5,870 nucleotides of DNA from Clostridia bacterium (GCA_017652965.1 JAGBZZ010000234.1:1-5870), one strand, 5' to 3'; shown: positions 1 through 5,552, counted from the first letter of the stretch. The notes: generated by a model from the sequence alone, not told the origin. A program made the numbers and translations.

Positions 1-797
1 ACGGCACCATTACGGTCTATAAAAACGACTCCGAAACCCCTTACAGCGCCGTGCTTCTGGGGACCGATTGGCAGACCGATATCGCCGTGCTTCGCGTGTC
101 CTCTTCCGATTTCACCGCCGCTACGGTCGGCAATTCGCACCAGCTGATCCTCGGGCAGGAGGTGGCCGCCATCGGCAACCCGCTCGGTAAGCTTGGCGGC
201 ACCGTGACGGACGGCATCATCGGATGCCTTGAACGCACCATCTCGATCGAGGGTGTCTCCATGACCCTGATCCAGCATTCGGCCGGTGTCAGCCCCGGCA
301 ACTCGGGCGGCGGCCTTTTCAACCTCTACGGCCAGCTGATCGGCATTGTGAATGCCAAATCGGCAGGCGACGGGGTAGAGGCCATCGGCTATGCGATCCC
401 GGTCGACCTGGCGGTGGATCGCGCCAATCAGATCATCAATCGCGGCTACGTGGCGGGCACGCCCTATCTCGGCATTTCCTACCGTGCCTCCTCCTCGGAT
501 CTTGTGGTTTCGGATTATGTGTATAACAGTGAGCTGGAGGCCACCAACCAGGATACCCTGCAGTCGGGGGATATCCTCTATTCCTTGGACGGTGTGGCGA
601 TCACCGAGGTTGCCGACGTGCGCAAGGTGCTGTCCTCGCATGCGGTCGGCGATACCGTGGAGGCGGTCTTCTACCGCCCCAACCGCTACAACTACACCAA
701 GGTGACGGTTCAGCTGAAAATCCACGAATATATCCCGGAGGGGATAGAGGATCCGGGGCTTGACGCCCCCGCCGGCGGTGACATCGAATTCAACTGA
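1..797 (+). CDS. htrA: HtrA/DegP-like S1C serine protease with PDZ domain, 5' end outside the window
   Basis: This is the C-terminal part of a trypsin-like HtrA protease. The family cleaves misfolded proteins outside the cytoplasmic membrane, usually anchored by an N-terminal membrane helix. The frame is open from position 3, so the start codon and the catalytic His lie upstream; the GTG at 51 is internal. The catalytic Asp is in TDIAVL (codon 78-80) and the catalytic Ser in SPGNSGGGLF (codon 303-305). A single PDZ domain runs from about YLGISY (near 466) to the VTVQL strand (near 715) and includes the substrate-loop region YLGI and the SGDILYSLDG core. A short acidic tail, PEGIEDPG...GDIEFN, follows. 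The GGG after the catalytic Ser replaces the more common GGP. The response regulator starts 45 bases downstream, suggesting one transcript. Family assignment is secure; the physiological substrate is unknown. Confidence 0.93.
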   Translation, partial: GTITVYKNDSETPYSAVLLGTDWQTDIAVLRVSSSDFTAATVGNSHQLILGQEVAAIGNPLGKLGGTVTDGIIGCLERTISIEGVSMTLIQHSAGVSPGNSGGGLFNLYGQLIGIVNAKSAGDGVEAIGYAIPVDLAVDRANQIINRGYVAGTPYLGISYRASSSDLVVSDYVYNSELEATNQDTLQSGDILYSLDGVAITEVADVRKVLSSHAVGDTVEAVFYRPNRYNYTKVTVQLKIHEYIPEGIEDPGLDAPAGGDIEFN

Positions 798-805
798 CAA
801 AGCAC

Positions 806-824
806 GGGGCAGTCTCCCTGTCCC
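806..824 (+). other. small intergenic stem-loop between htrA and the response regulator
   Basis: GGGGCAG (806-812) can pair with CTGTCCC (818-824) around a 5-base loop, with one G-U pair. No T-run follows, so this is not a standard intrinsic terminator. It sits just before the Shine-Dalgarno at 826-834 and could modestly uncouple expression of the protease from the regulator. Functional meaning is only inferred. Confidence 0.35.
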
Positions 825-825
825 T

Positions 826-834
826 AAGAAAGGA
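826..834 (+). promoter_or_regulatory. ribosome binding site that selects the ATG at 843
   Basis: AAGAAAGGA ends at 834, leaving 8 bases to the ATG at 843. The earlier in-frame ATG at 834 overlaps the end of this Shine-Dalgarno and so would have no usable spacing. The shorter protein, starting MAHLLVVDDE, also fits the usual N-terminus of receiver domains. Confidence 0.75.
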
Positions 835-842
835 TGACGTCT

Positions 843-1529
843 ATGGCACATCTTCTCGTGGTAGATGATGAAGCACCGATTCGGATGCTGATCCGCAAAT
901 ATGCCGAATTCGGCGGTCACACCGTCAGCGAGGCGGCCGACGGGATGGAGGCAGTAGCCAGCGTGCGTGCGGCTGTCCCCGACCTTATCGTGATGGATAT
1001 CATGATGCCCGAGCTTGACGGCTTTTCCGCCGTGCGGGAGATCCGCAAGCTTTCCTCTGTGCCGGTGCTGTTTCTCTCGGCACGGGGGGAGGAATACGAC
1101 CGCATCAACGGCTTTGAAAGCGGTGCGGACGATTACGTGGTCAAGCCCTTTTCCCCGAAGGAGCTGATGCTCAGGGTCGAGGCGATCCTGCGGCGTGCGG
1201 GAAGCACGCCCACCCCCGCTTCCCCCGGTAAGGAGGTCTACACCTTCGGCGGGCTCAGCGTGGATATGACGGCGCGCATCGTAACGGCAGACGGCTGTGT
1301 GCTTGACCTTTCCCCCAAGGAGTACGATCTTCTTTTCTATATGATCCGCAATAAGAACATTGCCCTGTCGCGTGAGAGGCTGATCACCGAGGTGTGGGGG
1401 TATGATTTCTTTGGGGTCGACAGGACTCTTGATACCCACATCAAGCTTTTGCGCAAGTCGCTTGGGGTATACAGTGCGCATATCGTAACTCTGCGCGGCG
1501 TGGGGTACCGCTTTGATGAGCGCGTCTAA
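843..1529 (+). CDS. OmpR/PhoB-family response regulator
   Basis: This is a two-domain transcription regulator of 228 residues, a typical length for the OmpR family. The receiver domain (about 1-118) has the acidic pocket D8-D9, the phospho-acceptor D52 in VMDIMMP, the switch Ser S79 in LSAR and K101 in VKPF. A short Pro/Thr-rich linker (TPTPASPG) leads to a winged-helix DNA-binding domain (about 130-228) with the signatures LSPKEYDLL, LDTHIKLLRKSL and the terminal RGVGYRF hairpin. All residues needed for phosphorylation are present. It lies downstream of htrA and overlaps the sensor kinase by 14 bases, so the two are almost certainly cognate partners. The target genes are not shown by the sequence. 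By analogy with CssRS, which controls htrA in Bacillus subtilis, envelope stress is one possible input. The ATG at 834 is the alternative start, adding three residues. Confidence 0.95.
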   Translation: MAHLLVVDDEAPIRMLIRKYAEFGGHTVSEAADGMEAVASVRAAVPDLIVMDIMMPELDGFSAVREIRKLSSVPVLFLSARGEEYDRINGFESGADDYVVKPFSPKELMLRVEAILRRAGSTPTPASPGKEVYTFGGLSVDMTARIVTADGCVLDLSPKEYDLLFYMIRNKNIALSRERLITEVWGYDFFGVDRTLDTHIKLLRKSLGVYSAHIVTLRGVGYRFDERV

Positions 1530-2997
1530 GGGCGCCCGCCGCCCGCTTGGTATCCGTACCAAGATATTTGGCCTTTTTACCCTCTTTACCCTTTTTACCG
1601 TCCTTCTTCTGTGGCTCTTCCAGATCCTGCTTTTGCCCGGCTTTTACAGTGCCACCACCAAGCACCGTATAGCCGCGGGGGTGGAGCGGCTTCTTGCGCT
1701 TCCCATGATCGGGGCAGAGGAGGAGACCGCCCTGCGGCTCTCGCAGGATTATAACGCGGGCATCCACATCTTCCACGTGGATGACAAGGTGGCGACAACC
1801 GTTCTGACGGTGGACGGTCAGCCCGGGTCGGTATTGGCGCTTCTTTCAAGCACCCAGCTGAACGAGCTGTATGCCGCCGCCTCCGGGGAAGAGGACGGTG
1901 CCTGGTTTAAGTTCCAGCTGCGAGAGGGGGATTTTCGCTTCGCCTGGGAGATGGCAGACGGCGAGGATTTTGAGGGGACAGTGGTGGACGAGCGTGAGGT
2001 GTATGCGACGGTTGGCACCACGTCAGCAGGGAAGCAGTATTTTATCCTGATGGATATCCCGCTGGAGCCGATCGACGGTACGGTGCGCGTGTTGAGCGCC
2101 CAGCTGGTCGTCCTTACCCTTGTCCTTTTGCTCCTTTCCGCCATCCTTGCCACGGTCATTGCCGGGCACATTTCAAAGCCCCTCAGCTATCTGAACATCG
2201 CGGCGCGGCGCCTGCCGCGCGGCACCTACCCCGCCGATTACCGTGAGGAGGCCTACCGTGAGGTGGCCGAGCTTTCGGACACCCTCGCCGAGGCGGCGGG
2301 CGAGATCGGAAAGGTGGAGGCCCTGCAAAAGGAGCTGATCGCCAACATCTCGCACGATCTGCGCACCCCCCTCACCATGATCATCGGATACGCCGAGATC
2401 ATGCGGGACATCGAGGGGGAGAACACACCCGAAAACATGCAGGTCATCATTGACGAGGCCAAGCGGCTTTCGGATATGGTGGGGGATCTTGTCAGCATCT
2501 CGCGCTATCAGGGCGGCGGGGAGCAGGTTGAACTTTCGGACTTCTCACTGTCAGAGATGGCAGGCGAGCTGCTTGGCGAGTATCGCGCCCTTCTGCAGCC
2601 CTCGGGCTATTCCTTCCGTGAGGAGATCGGCGGGGATATCTCGGTCCATGCCGACCGCAACAGGATCCTGCGTGTCCTGCGCAACCTCCTTGATAACGCC
2701 GTCAACTATGCGGGCGACCGTCGTGAGGTCACCCTGGCCGTCAGATACGACGTGGGACTTGTGCGCTGTGAGGTGCGGGATCGCGGCGAGGGGATCGCCG
2801 AGGAGGATCTGCCCTACGTGTGGCAGCGCTACTACCGCGCACGCGGCAACCATGAGCGCAGCAAAAGCGGTAGCGGCCTCGGCCTTGCCATAGTCCGTGA
2901 GCATTTGGAGTGGCACGGCGCCCGCTATGGGGTGGAAAGTAAGCTTGGGGAGGGGACGACCTTCTGGTTCCTCTTAAAGCCCGCCGCGCGCAAATAA
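1516..2997 (+). CDS. membrane sensor histidine kinase (HAMP-HisKA-HATPase_c)
   Basis: A 493-residue class I sensor kinase. TM1 is at about residues 17-40 and a roughly 150-residue extracytoplasmic sensor region (41-193) follows, beginning GFYSATTKHRI. TM2 is at about 194-216 and the HAMP linker has its conserved Pro at P222 (SKPL). The HisKA H-box ISHDLRTPL carries the phospho-accepting H280, followed by D281 and T284. The ATP-binding domain has the N-box LRNLLDNA (N390, N394), the G1 box DRGEGI (D422), the F-box YVWQRYYRA and the G2 box GSGLGLAIV (from G452). All catalytic boxes are intact. The start chosen is the ATG at 1516, with GGGGT (1502-1506) nine bases upstream; a TTG at 1513 would add one residue. 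It overlaps the response regulator by 14 bases, implying translational coupling. The sensor region is not a domain I recognise with certainty; a PAS-like extracellular fold is plausible. The ligand is unknown. Confidence 0.95.
   Translation: MSASKGARRPLGIRTKIFGLFTLFTLFTVLLLWLFQILLLPGFYSATTKHRIAAGVERLLALPMIGAEEETALRLSQDYNAGIHIFHVDDKVATTVLTVDGQPGSVLALLSSTQLNELYAAASGEEDGAWFKFQLREGDFRFAWEMADGEDFEGTVVDEREVYATVGTTSAGKQYFILMDIPLEPIDGTVRVLSAQLVVLTLVLLLLSAILATVIAGHISKPLSYLNIAARRLPRGTYPADYREEAYREVAELSDTLAEAAGEIGKVEALQKELIANISHDLRTPLTMIIGYAEIMRDIEGENTPENMQVIIDEAKRLSDMVGDLVSISRYQGGGEQVELSDFSLSEMAGELLGEYRALLQPSGYSFREEIGGDISVHADRNRILRVLRNLLDNAVNYAGDRREVTLAVRYDVGLVRCEVRDRGEGIAEEDLPYVWQRYYRARGNHERSKSGSGLGLAIVREHLEWHGARYGVESKLGEGTTFWFLLKPAARK
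1572..1598 (+). repeat. three tandem 9-bp copies within the kinase TM1
   Basis: CCTTTTTAC, CCTCTTTAC and CCTTTTTAC follow each other without gaps, the middle copy differing by one base. They encode the Leu-Phe-Thr triplet three times at the start of the first membrane helix. Because the unit is a multiple of three, a change in copy number would lengthen or shorten the helix without breaking the frame. Confidence 0.75.
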
Positions 2998-3008
2998 ATA
3001 GCATGAAG

Positions 3009-3051
3009 GAAAGCACCCACCGGCGGCCACGGCCGCGGCGGGTGCTTTTTT
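3009..3051 (+). terminator. Rho-independent terminator after the sensor kinase gene
   Basis: AAGCACCC (3011-3018) pairs with GGGTGCTT (3040-3047), and the stem continues inward through GC-rich CCGGCGGCC / GGCCGCGG segments with a small mismatch. A run of six T (3046-3051) overlaps the 3' arm and follows the stem. It starts 12 bases after the kinase stop codon. It separates the htrA-regulator-kinase unit from the transporter operon. Confidence 0.9.
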
Positions 3052-3132
3052 GCTCCTTCTTGCCTTTTTGCCATAGCCAAAGAGCCGCCCTTCTTCATGG
3101 CGTGAAAAAGAAAGAATATTTTGGAAAAGGGC
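3052..3132. other. AT-richer intergenic spacer without a recognised gene
   Basis: This stretch between the terminator and the -35 box of the transporter promoter has no credible reading frame with a ribosome binding site. It is pyrimidine-rich on its left side and A-rich on its right side (GAAAAAGAAAGAATATTTTGG). The A/T-rich part directly upstream of the -35 box could act as an UP element for RNA polymerase, but this is inference only. Confidence 0.4.
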
Positions 3133-3161
3133 TTGACAACACCGCTTTAGTGTGATAAAAT
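3133..3161 (+). promoter_or_regulatory. strong sigma-A-type promoter of the amino acid transporter operon
   Basis: The -35 box TTGACA (3133-3138) is a perfect consensus match. A 17-base spacer leads to the -10 box TAAAAT (3156-3161), one mismatch from TATAAT. TGA directly precedes the -10 box, giving an extended TGn element. Transcription would start near G3168. The promoter stands just after the terminator of the preceding unit and drives the binding protein, permease and ATPase. A TGATAAA direct repeat (3153-3159 and 3161-3167) overlaps the -10 region. Confidence 0.88.
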
Positions 3162-3176
3162 GATAAAGTCCTAAAA

Positions 3177-3196
3177 CGGATGTCCGAAAGACACCG
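3177..3196 (+). promoter_or_regulatory. 5'-UTR stem-loop at the start of the transporter mRNA
   Basis: CGG (3177-3179) pairs with CCG (3194-3196) and TGTC (3181-3184) with GACA (3190-3193), with one bulged A and a CGAAA loop. It lies about 9 bases from the predicted transcript 5' end and is followed by an A-rich segment rather than a T-run, so it is not a terminator. A 5'-end hairpin of this kind can stabilise an mRNA. It does not match a riboswitch class I know. Confidence 0.45.
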
Positions 3197-3210
3197 AAAA
3201 AAATTAAAAT

Positions 3211-3214
3211 GAGG
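3211..3214 (+). promoter_or_regulatory. ribosome binding site that selects the ATG at 3224
   Basis: GAGG within TGAGGT lies nine bases before the ATG at 3224. The upstream in-frame ATG at 3209 is preceded only by A/T-rich sequence and overlaps this site. Starting at 3224 gives MKKILSLLLAVAMLAGC, a normal lipoprotein signal peptide. Confidence 0.8.
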
Positions 3215-3223
3215 TATATTGAA

Positions 3224-4053
3224 ATGAAAAAGATCCTTTCTCTCCTCCTCGCTGTTGCGATGCTTGCCGGTTGCATGCTCGTGATGGCCTCCTGCGGCCA
3301 GCCCACCCTGAAGGTTGGCTACACCGTGTACGCCCCCATGAACTTCTACGACAATGACGGTGACGTCCTTGACGGGGATGACGGCAGCGGCGATTTCGTC
3401 GGCTTTGACACCGAGCTTGCCCTTCTTGTTGCCGAGAAGCTTGGTATGAAGGTCCAGTTCGTTGAGATCGACTGGAACAACAAGTACTCCGAGCTGAACT
3501 CGGGCGCTATCGACTGCATCTGGAACGGCTTCACCTCGAACAGCAAGGATGCCGACGGTATCGAGCGTTCCGAGAAGGTTGACTTCTCCTATGCTTACCT
3601 GGATAACGCCCAGTGCGTCGTTGTGAAGGCCGCCGACCTTGCCGCATACACCTCTGTCGAGTCTCTTGCCGGTAAGAAGGGTGCTGCCGAGGGTGGTAGT
3701 GCCGGTGAGACCTATGCGCTGTCGGTTACCGACTCCGACAAGGTCGTTCCTGCCGACGTGCAGACCGATACCTTTACCGAGCTTCTGGCCGGTGCCGTTG
3801 ATTCGGCGTTGTTGACCGTCTGCTTGCCGAGAATATCGTCGGTAAGGGTGACTATGCCGCCCTCGCGATCGTCGAAGCTATCGAGATCGAGAAGGAGGTC
3901 TACTCCATCGGCTGCAAGAAGGGTGGCGATCTTGACGACAAGATCAACAATGCCCTTGTCGAGCTTCTGAACGAGGGTAAGATCGAAGAACTTGCTGCCA
4001 AGTACAACGTCCGCGTGACCGATACCCTGATGGCTAAGAAGACTGCCGAATAA
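3224..4053 (+). pseudogene. amino acid ABC transporter substrate-binding lipoprotein, broken by a single-base frameshift
   Basis: This is a family 3 extracellular solute-binding protein, which captures polar amino acids outside the membrane and delivers them to the permease. The signal peptide MKKILSLLLAVAMLAGC has a canonical LAGC lipobox (Cys17); MASC (Cys24) is a second candidate. Lobe I begins LKVGYTVYAPMNFY, then GFDTELALLVAEKLG and AIDCIWNGFT. R115 in ERSEKVDFS is the usual Arg that binds the ligand carboxylate. After residue 195 (GAVDSA) the frame is lost: translation runs through 53 unrelated Arg/Ser-rich residues to a stop at 3970. From 3811 the next frame encodes VDRLLAENIV, EVYSIGCKKGGDLDDKIN, ALVELLNEGKIEELAAKYNV and ends at 4053, which is the expected family C-terminus. 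Restoring one base, probably G in GCG GTT GTT GAC, gives 276 residues and the consensus DxAVVD. Coding quality after the break is unspoiled, so a sequencing error or very recent mutation is likely. The exact amino acid bound cannot be read from the sequence. Confidence 0.9.
3806..3814 (+). other. frameshift site in the substrate-binding protein gene
   Basis: Observed GCGTTGTTG fits the family only if read as GCG, (G)TT, GTT, G.., with one base missing between 3808 and 3810. Reading phase changes from codon starts at 3209+3n to codon starts at 3811+3n. No slippery heptamer of the XXXYYYZ type is present, so programmed -1 frameshifting is not supported. Confidence 0.85.
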
Positions 4054-4060
4054 TTAAAGC

Positions 4061-4708
4061 ATGTCTGTTTTTTGGGAAGTTACACTTGAACTCCTCAAAG
4101 GATTTTGGACAACCTGTTCCATTTTTGGGCTAACACTCGTGTTAGCCCTTCCTTTGGGTTTGCTGATCTCTTTCGGGACGATGTCGCGCCTTGCGCCCAT
4201 CAAGATCACCTTTAAAACCGTCGTTTGGATCATCCGCGGTGTGCCGCTGATGCTTCAGATCTTCGTTGTCTATTACGTCCCGGGATTTGTGTTCGGGACG
4301 CCGATCGCAAGCCGTTTTATCGCCGCGATCATTGCCTTTGTTATCAACTACGCCTGCTATTTCTCCGAGATCTACCGCGCAGGTATCGAGGCGGTCCCCT
4401 TTGGCCAGACCGAGGCAGGGCGTGTGCTCGGTATGACCAAGGGTGAGATCTTCTTCCGTGTGACCCTTCTGCAGGTCATCAAGCGCATCATTCCCCCGAT
4501 GGGGAACGAGATCATTACCCTTGTCAAGGATACGGCGCTTGCCCGCGTTATTATGGTCGTGGAGATCATCAAGGTTGCCGAGAAGTTTACCTCCCGCGCG
4601 ATGATCTGGCCGCTCTTTTACACGGCGATCTTCTATTTGCTGTTCGTAGGAGGGCTGACTCTCCTCTTTGGCAAGGCAGAGAAAAAACTTTCGTACTTTA
4701 AGGTGTAA
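4061..4708 (+). CDS. amino acid ABC transporter permease (HisM/GlnP family)
   Basis: A 215-residue inner-membrane subunit of a polar amino acid importer, a normal length for the family. Hydrophobic segments are visible at about 18-38, 56-76, 85-102 and 184-204, with a further one near 160-170. The HisMQ signature RGVPLMLQIF (residues 59-68) is present. The cytoplasmic EAA loop that docks on the ATPase is at about 118-146, centred on EAGRVLGM and ending IKRIIPP. It starts seven bases after the restored stop of the binding-protein gene and has no clear Shine-Dalgarno (only TTAAAGC precedes the ATG), so it probably depends on translational coupling. In the sequence as given, ribosomes on the binding-protein gene would stop at 3970, 91 bases short of this start. 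The first about 90 bases are more A/T-rich than the rest and contain a perfect inverted repeat. Probably functions as a homodimer, since only one permease gene is present. Confidence 0.95.
   Translation: MSVFWEVTLELLKGFWTTCSIFGLTLVLALPLGLLISFGTMSRLAPIKITFKTVVWIIRGVPLMLQIFVVYYVPGFVFGTPIASRFIAAIIAFVINYACYFSEIYRAGIEAVPFGQTEAGRVLGMTKGEIFFRVTLLQVIKRIIPPMGNEIITLVKDTALARVIMVVEIIKVAEKFTSRAMIWPLFYTAIFYLLFVGGLTLLFGKAEKKLSYFKV
4127..4148 (+). repeat. perfect 10-bp inverted repeat inside the permease gene
   Basis: GGGCTAACAC (4127-4136) and GTGTTAGCCC (4139-4148) are exact reverse complements with only two bases between them. In RNA this gives a 9-bp stem closed by a CTCG tetraloop. Five T precede it and only two T follow, so it is not a terminator on the + strand. 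It encodes part of the first membrane helix (GLTLVLAL). Confidence 0.8.
4700..4705 (+). promoter_or_regulatory. ribosome binding site of the ATPase gene, inside the permease 3' end
   Basis: AAGGTG lies six bases before the ATG at 4712 and is made of the last permease codons (Lys-Val). The permease stop is only three bases before the ATPase start. This layout supports tight co-translation of the two subunits. Confidence 0.75.
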
Positions 4709-4711
4709 GCT

Positions 4712-5515
4712 ATGGCGTTTTTAGAGGTAAAGAATATCCATAAATCCTTCGGAGATCTGAAGGTCCTCCGTGGGATCAACTTCTCAATGGAGAAGGGCGA
4801 GGTCGTGGTTATCATCGGCTCGTCGGGTGGCGGTAAGACCACCTTTCTCCGTTGCCTGAACTTTCTGGAAACACCGAACACGGGCACGATGACCGTCGGC
4901 GGCAGGAAGATCTTCGATGCCAAAGAGATCTACACCGATGCCGAGATCCGCGAAATGCGCCTGCGCTTCGGTCTTGTCTTCCAGTCCTTCAACCTTTTCC
5001 CGCAGTACACCGCGCGTGACAATATCGCCATGCCGCTGGCCCTCCGCCTTTATGAGCGTGCCGCCACCGAGGGTCTTTCCCGTCGTGAGCGCGCCGCCCT
5101 CAAAAAGACCACCCGTGCCGAGGCGCTCTCGCGTGCCGAAGCACTCCTTGCCGAGGTGGGGCTTTCGGAGAAGGTGGATTACTATCCCCACCAGCTGTCG
5201 GGCGGCCAGTGCCAGCGCGTGGCTATCGCCCGCGCCCTTGCGCTTTCCCCCGATATCCTCTGCTTTGACGAGCCGACCTCGGCCCTCGACCCCGAGCTGA
5301 CGGGGGAGGTGCTTCGCGTCATTCGCTCACTGAAGGATAGTGACCGCACCATGATCATCGTCACCCATGAGATGGAGTTTGCCCGCGGCGTTGCCGACCG
5401 TGTGATCTTCATTGCCGACGGTGTGATCGTGGAGGAGGGCACGCCCGAGGAGCTGTTCGAAAATCCGAAAAGCGAGGCCCTGCGCACCTTCTTGCACAAG
5501 AGTAACGAATTCTGA
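4712..5515 (+). CDS. amino acid ABC transporter ATP-binding protein (GlnQ/HisP family)
   Basis: The cytoplasmic ATPase that powers the importer, 267 residues against about 240 for E. coli GlnQ. Motifs in order: aromatic A-loop region KSFGDLKVL (the aromatic is F13), Walker A GSSGGGKTT (36-44, K42), Q-loop VFQSFNLFP (Q91), ABC signature LSGGQ (162-166), Walker B ILCFDEP (D186, catalytic E187), D-loop SALD and H-switch VTHE (H219). All catalytic residues are intact. Differences from the common sequence are GSSGGGKTT for GPSGSGKST, and Cys167 after LSGGQ where Gln is usual. The helical domain between the Q-loop and the signature carries about 18 extra residues (roughly 114-133, charged, Arg/Lys/Glu-rich); a smaller extension of about five residues lies before the Q-loop. 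Such longer forms probably occur in clostridial relatives, so this is likely lineage-specific rather than aberrant. It is the last gene of the operon. Exact substrate is not deducible. Confidence 0.96.
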   Translation: MAFLEVKNIHKSFGDLKVLRGINFSMEKGEVVVIIGSSGGGKTTFLRCLNFLETPNTGTMTVGGRKIFDAKEIYTDAEIREMRLRFGLVFQSFNLFPQYTARDNIAMPLALRLYERAATEGLSRRERAALKKTTRAEALSRAEALLAEVGLSEKVDYYPHQLSGGQCQRVAIARALALSPDILCFDEPTSALDPELTGEVLRVIRSLKDSDRTMIIVTHEMEFARGVADRVIFIADGVIVEEGTPEELFENPKSEALRTFLHKSNEF

Positions 5516-5518
5516 TGA

Positions 5519-5548
5519 AAAATGGAGAGGCAACCGCCTCTCCATTTT
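5519..5548 (+). terminator. 13-bp perfect hairpin at the end of the transporter operon
   Basis: AAAATGGAGAGGC (5519-5531) and GCCTCTCCATTTT (5536-5548) are exact reverse complements around an AACC loop, beginning four bases after the ATPase stop codon. The 3' arm ends in four T and then GAGG, so the T-run is short. It is most likely an intrinsic terminator for the operon, possibly leaky. The 5' side is A-rich (GAAAAATGG), so it could also act on the opposite strand. Confidence 0.75.
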
Positions 5549-5552
5549 GAGG
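5549..5552 (+). promoter_or_regulatory. ribosome binding site of trmB, adjoining the hairpin
   Basis: GAGG lies seven bases before the ATG at 5560 and begins at the base immediately after the terminator hairpin. It supports 5560 over the in-frame ATG at 5566 as the start. Confidence 0.75.

Noticed and set aside
2450..2893. 147-codon + strand frame overlapping the kinase ATP-binding region
   Set aside because: It is out of frame with intact HisKA/HATPase motifs and gives a low-complexity Arg/Ser/Pro-rich product typical of a shadow frame.
3162..3208. Riboswitch or T-box in the transporter leader
   Set aside because: The leader is only about 55 bases, with one small hairpin, no T-box sequence and no terminator/antiterminator pair.
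2974..3306. 110-codon - strand frame across the intergenic region
   Set aside because: It crosses the terminator, the promoter and the binding-protein signal peptide, and no protein family is recognisable in it.
3806..3816. Programmed -1 ribosomal frameshift in the binding-protein gene
   Set aside because: There is no slippery heptamer, no evident downstream stimulatory hairpin, and a codon appears to be missing one base relative to the family motif; a deletion explains the data better.
4121..4150. Intrinsic terminator at the permease inverted repeat
   Set aside because: The T-run precedes rather than follows the stem on the + strand, and on the - strand the bases after the stem are A-rich.
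4784..5191. 135-codon open frame on the - strand within the ATPase gene
   Set aside because: It lies wholly antisense to a well-supported gene with all ABC motifs, has no recognisable domain, and long antisense frames are expected in GC-rich coding DNA.
5492..5520. Possible trmB promoter TTGCAC with a poor -10 (ATGAAA) 17 bases downstream
   Set aside because: The -10 box matches the consensus too weakly, and transcription would have to pass through the hairpin; not supportable as a feature.
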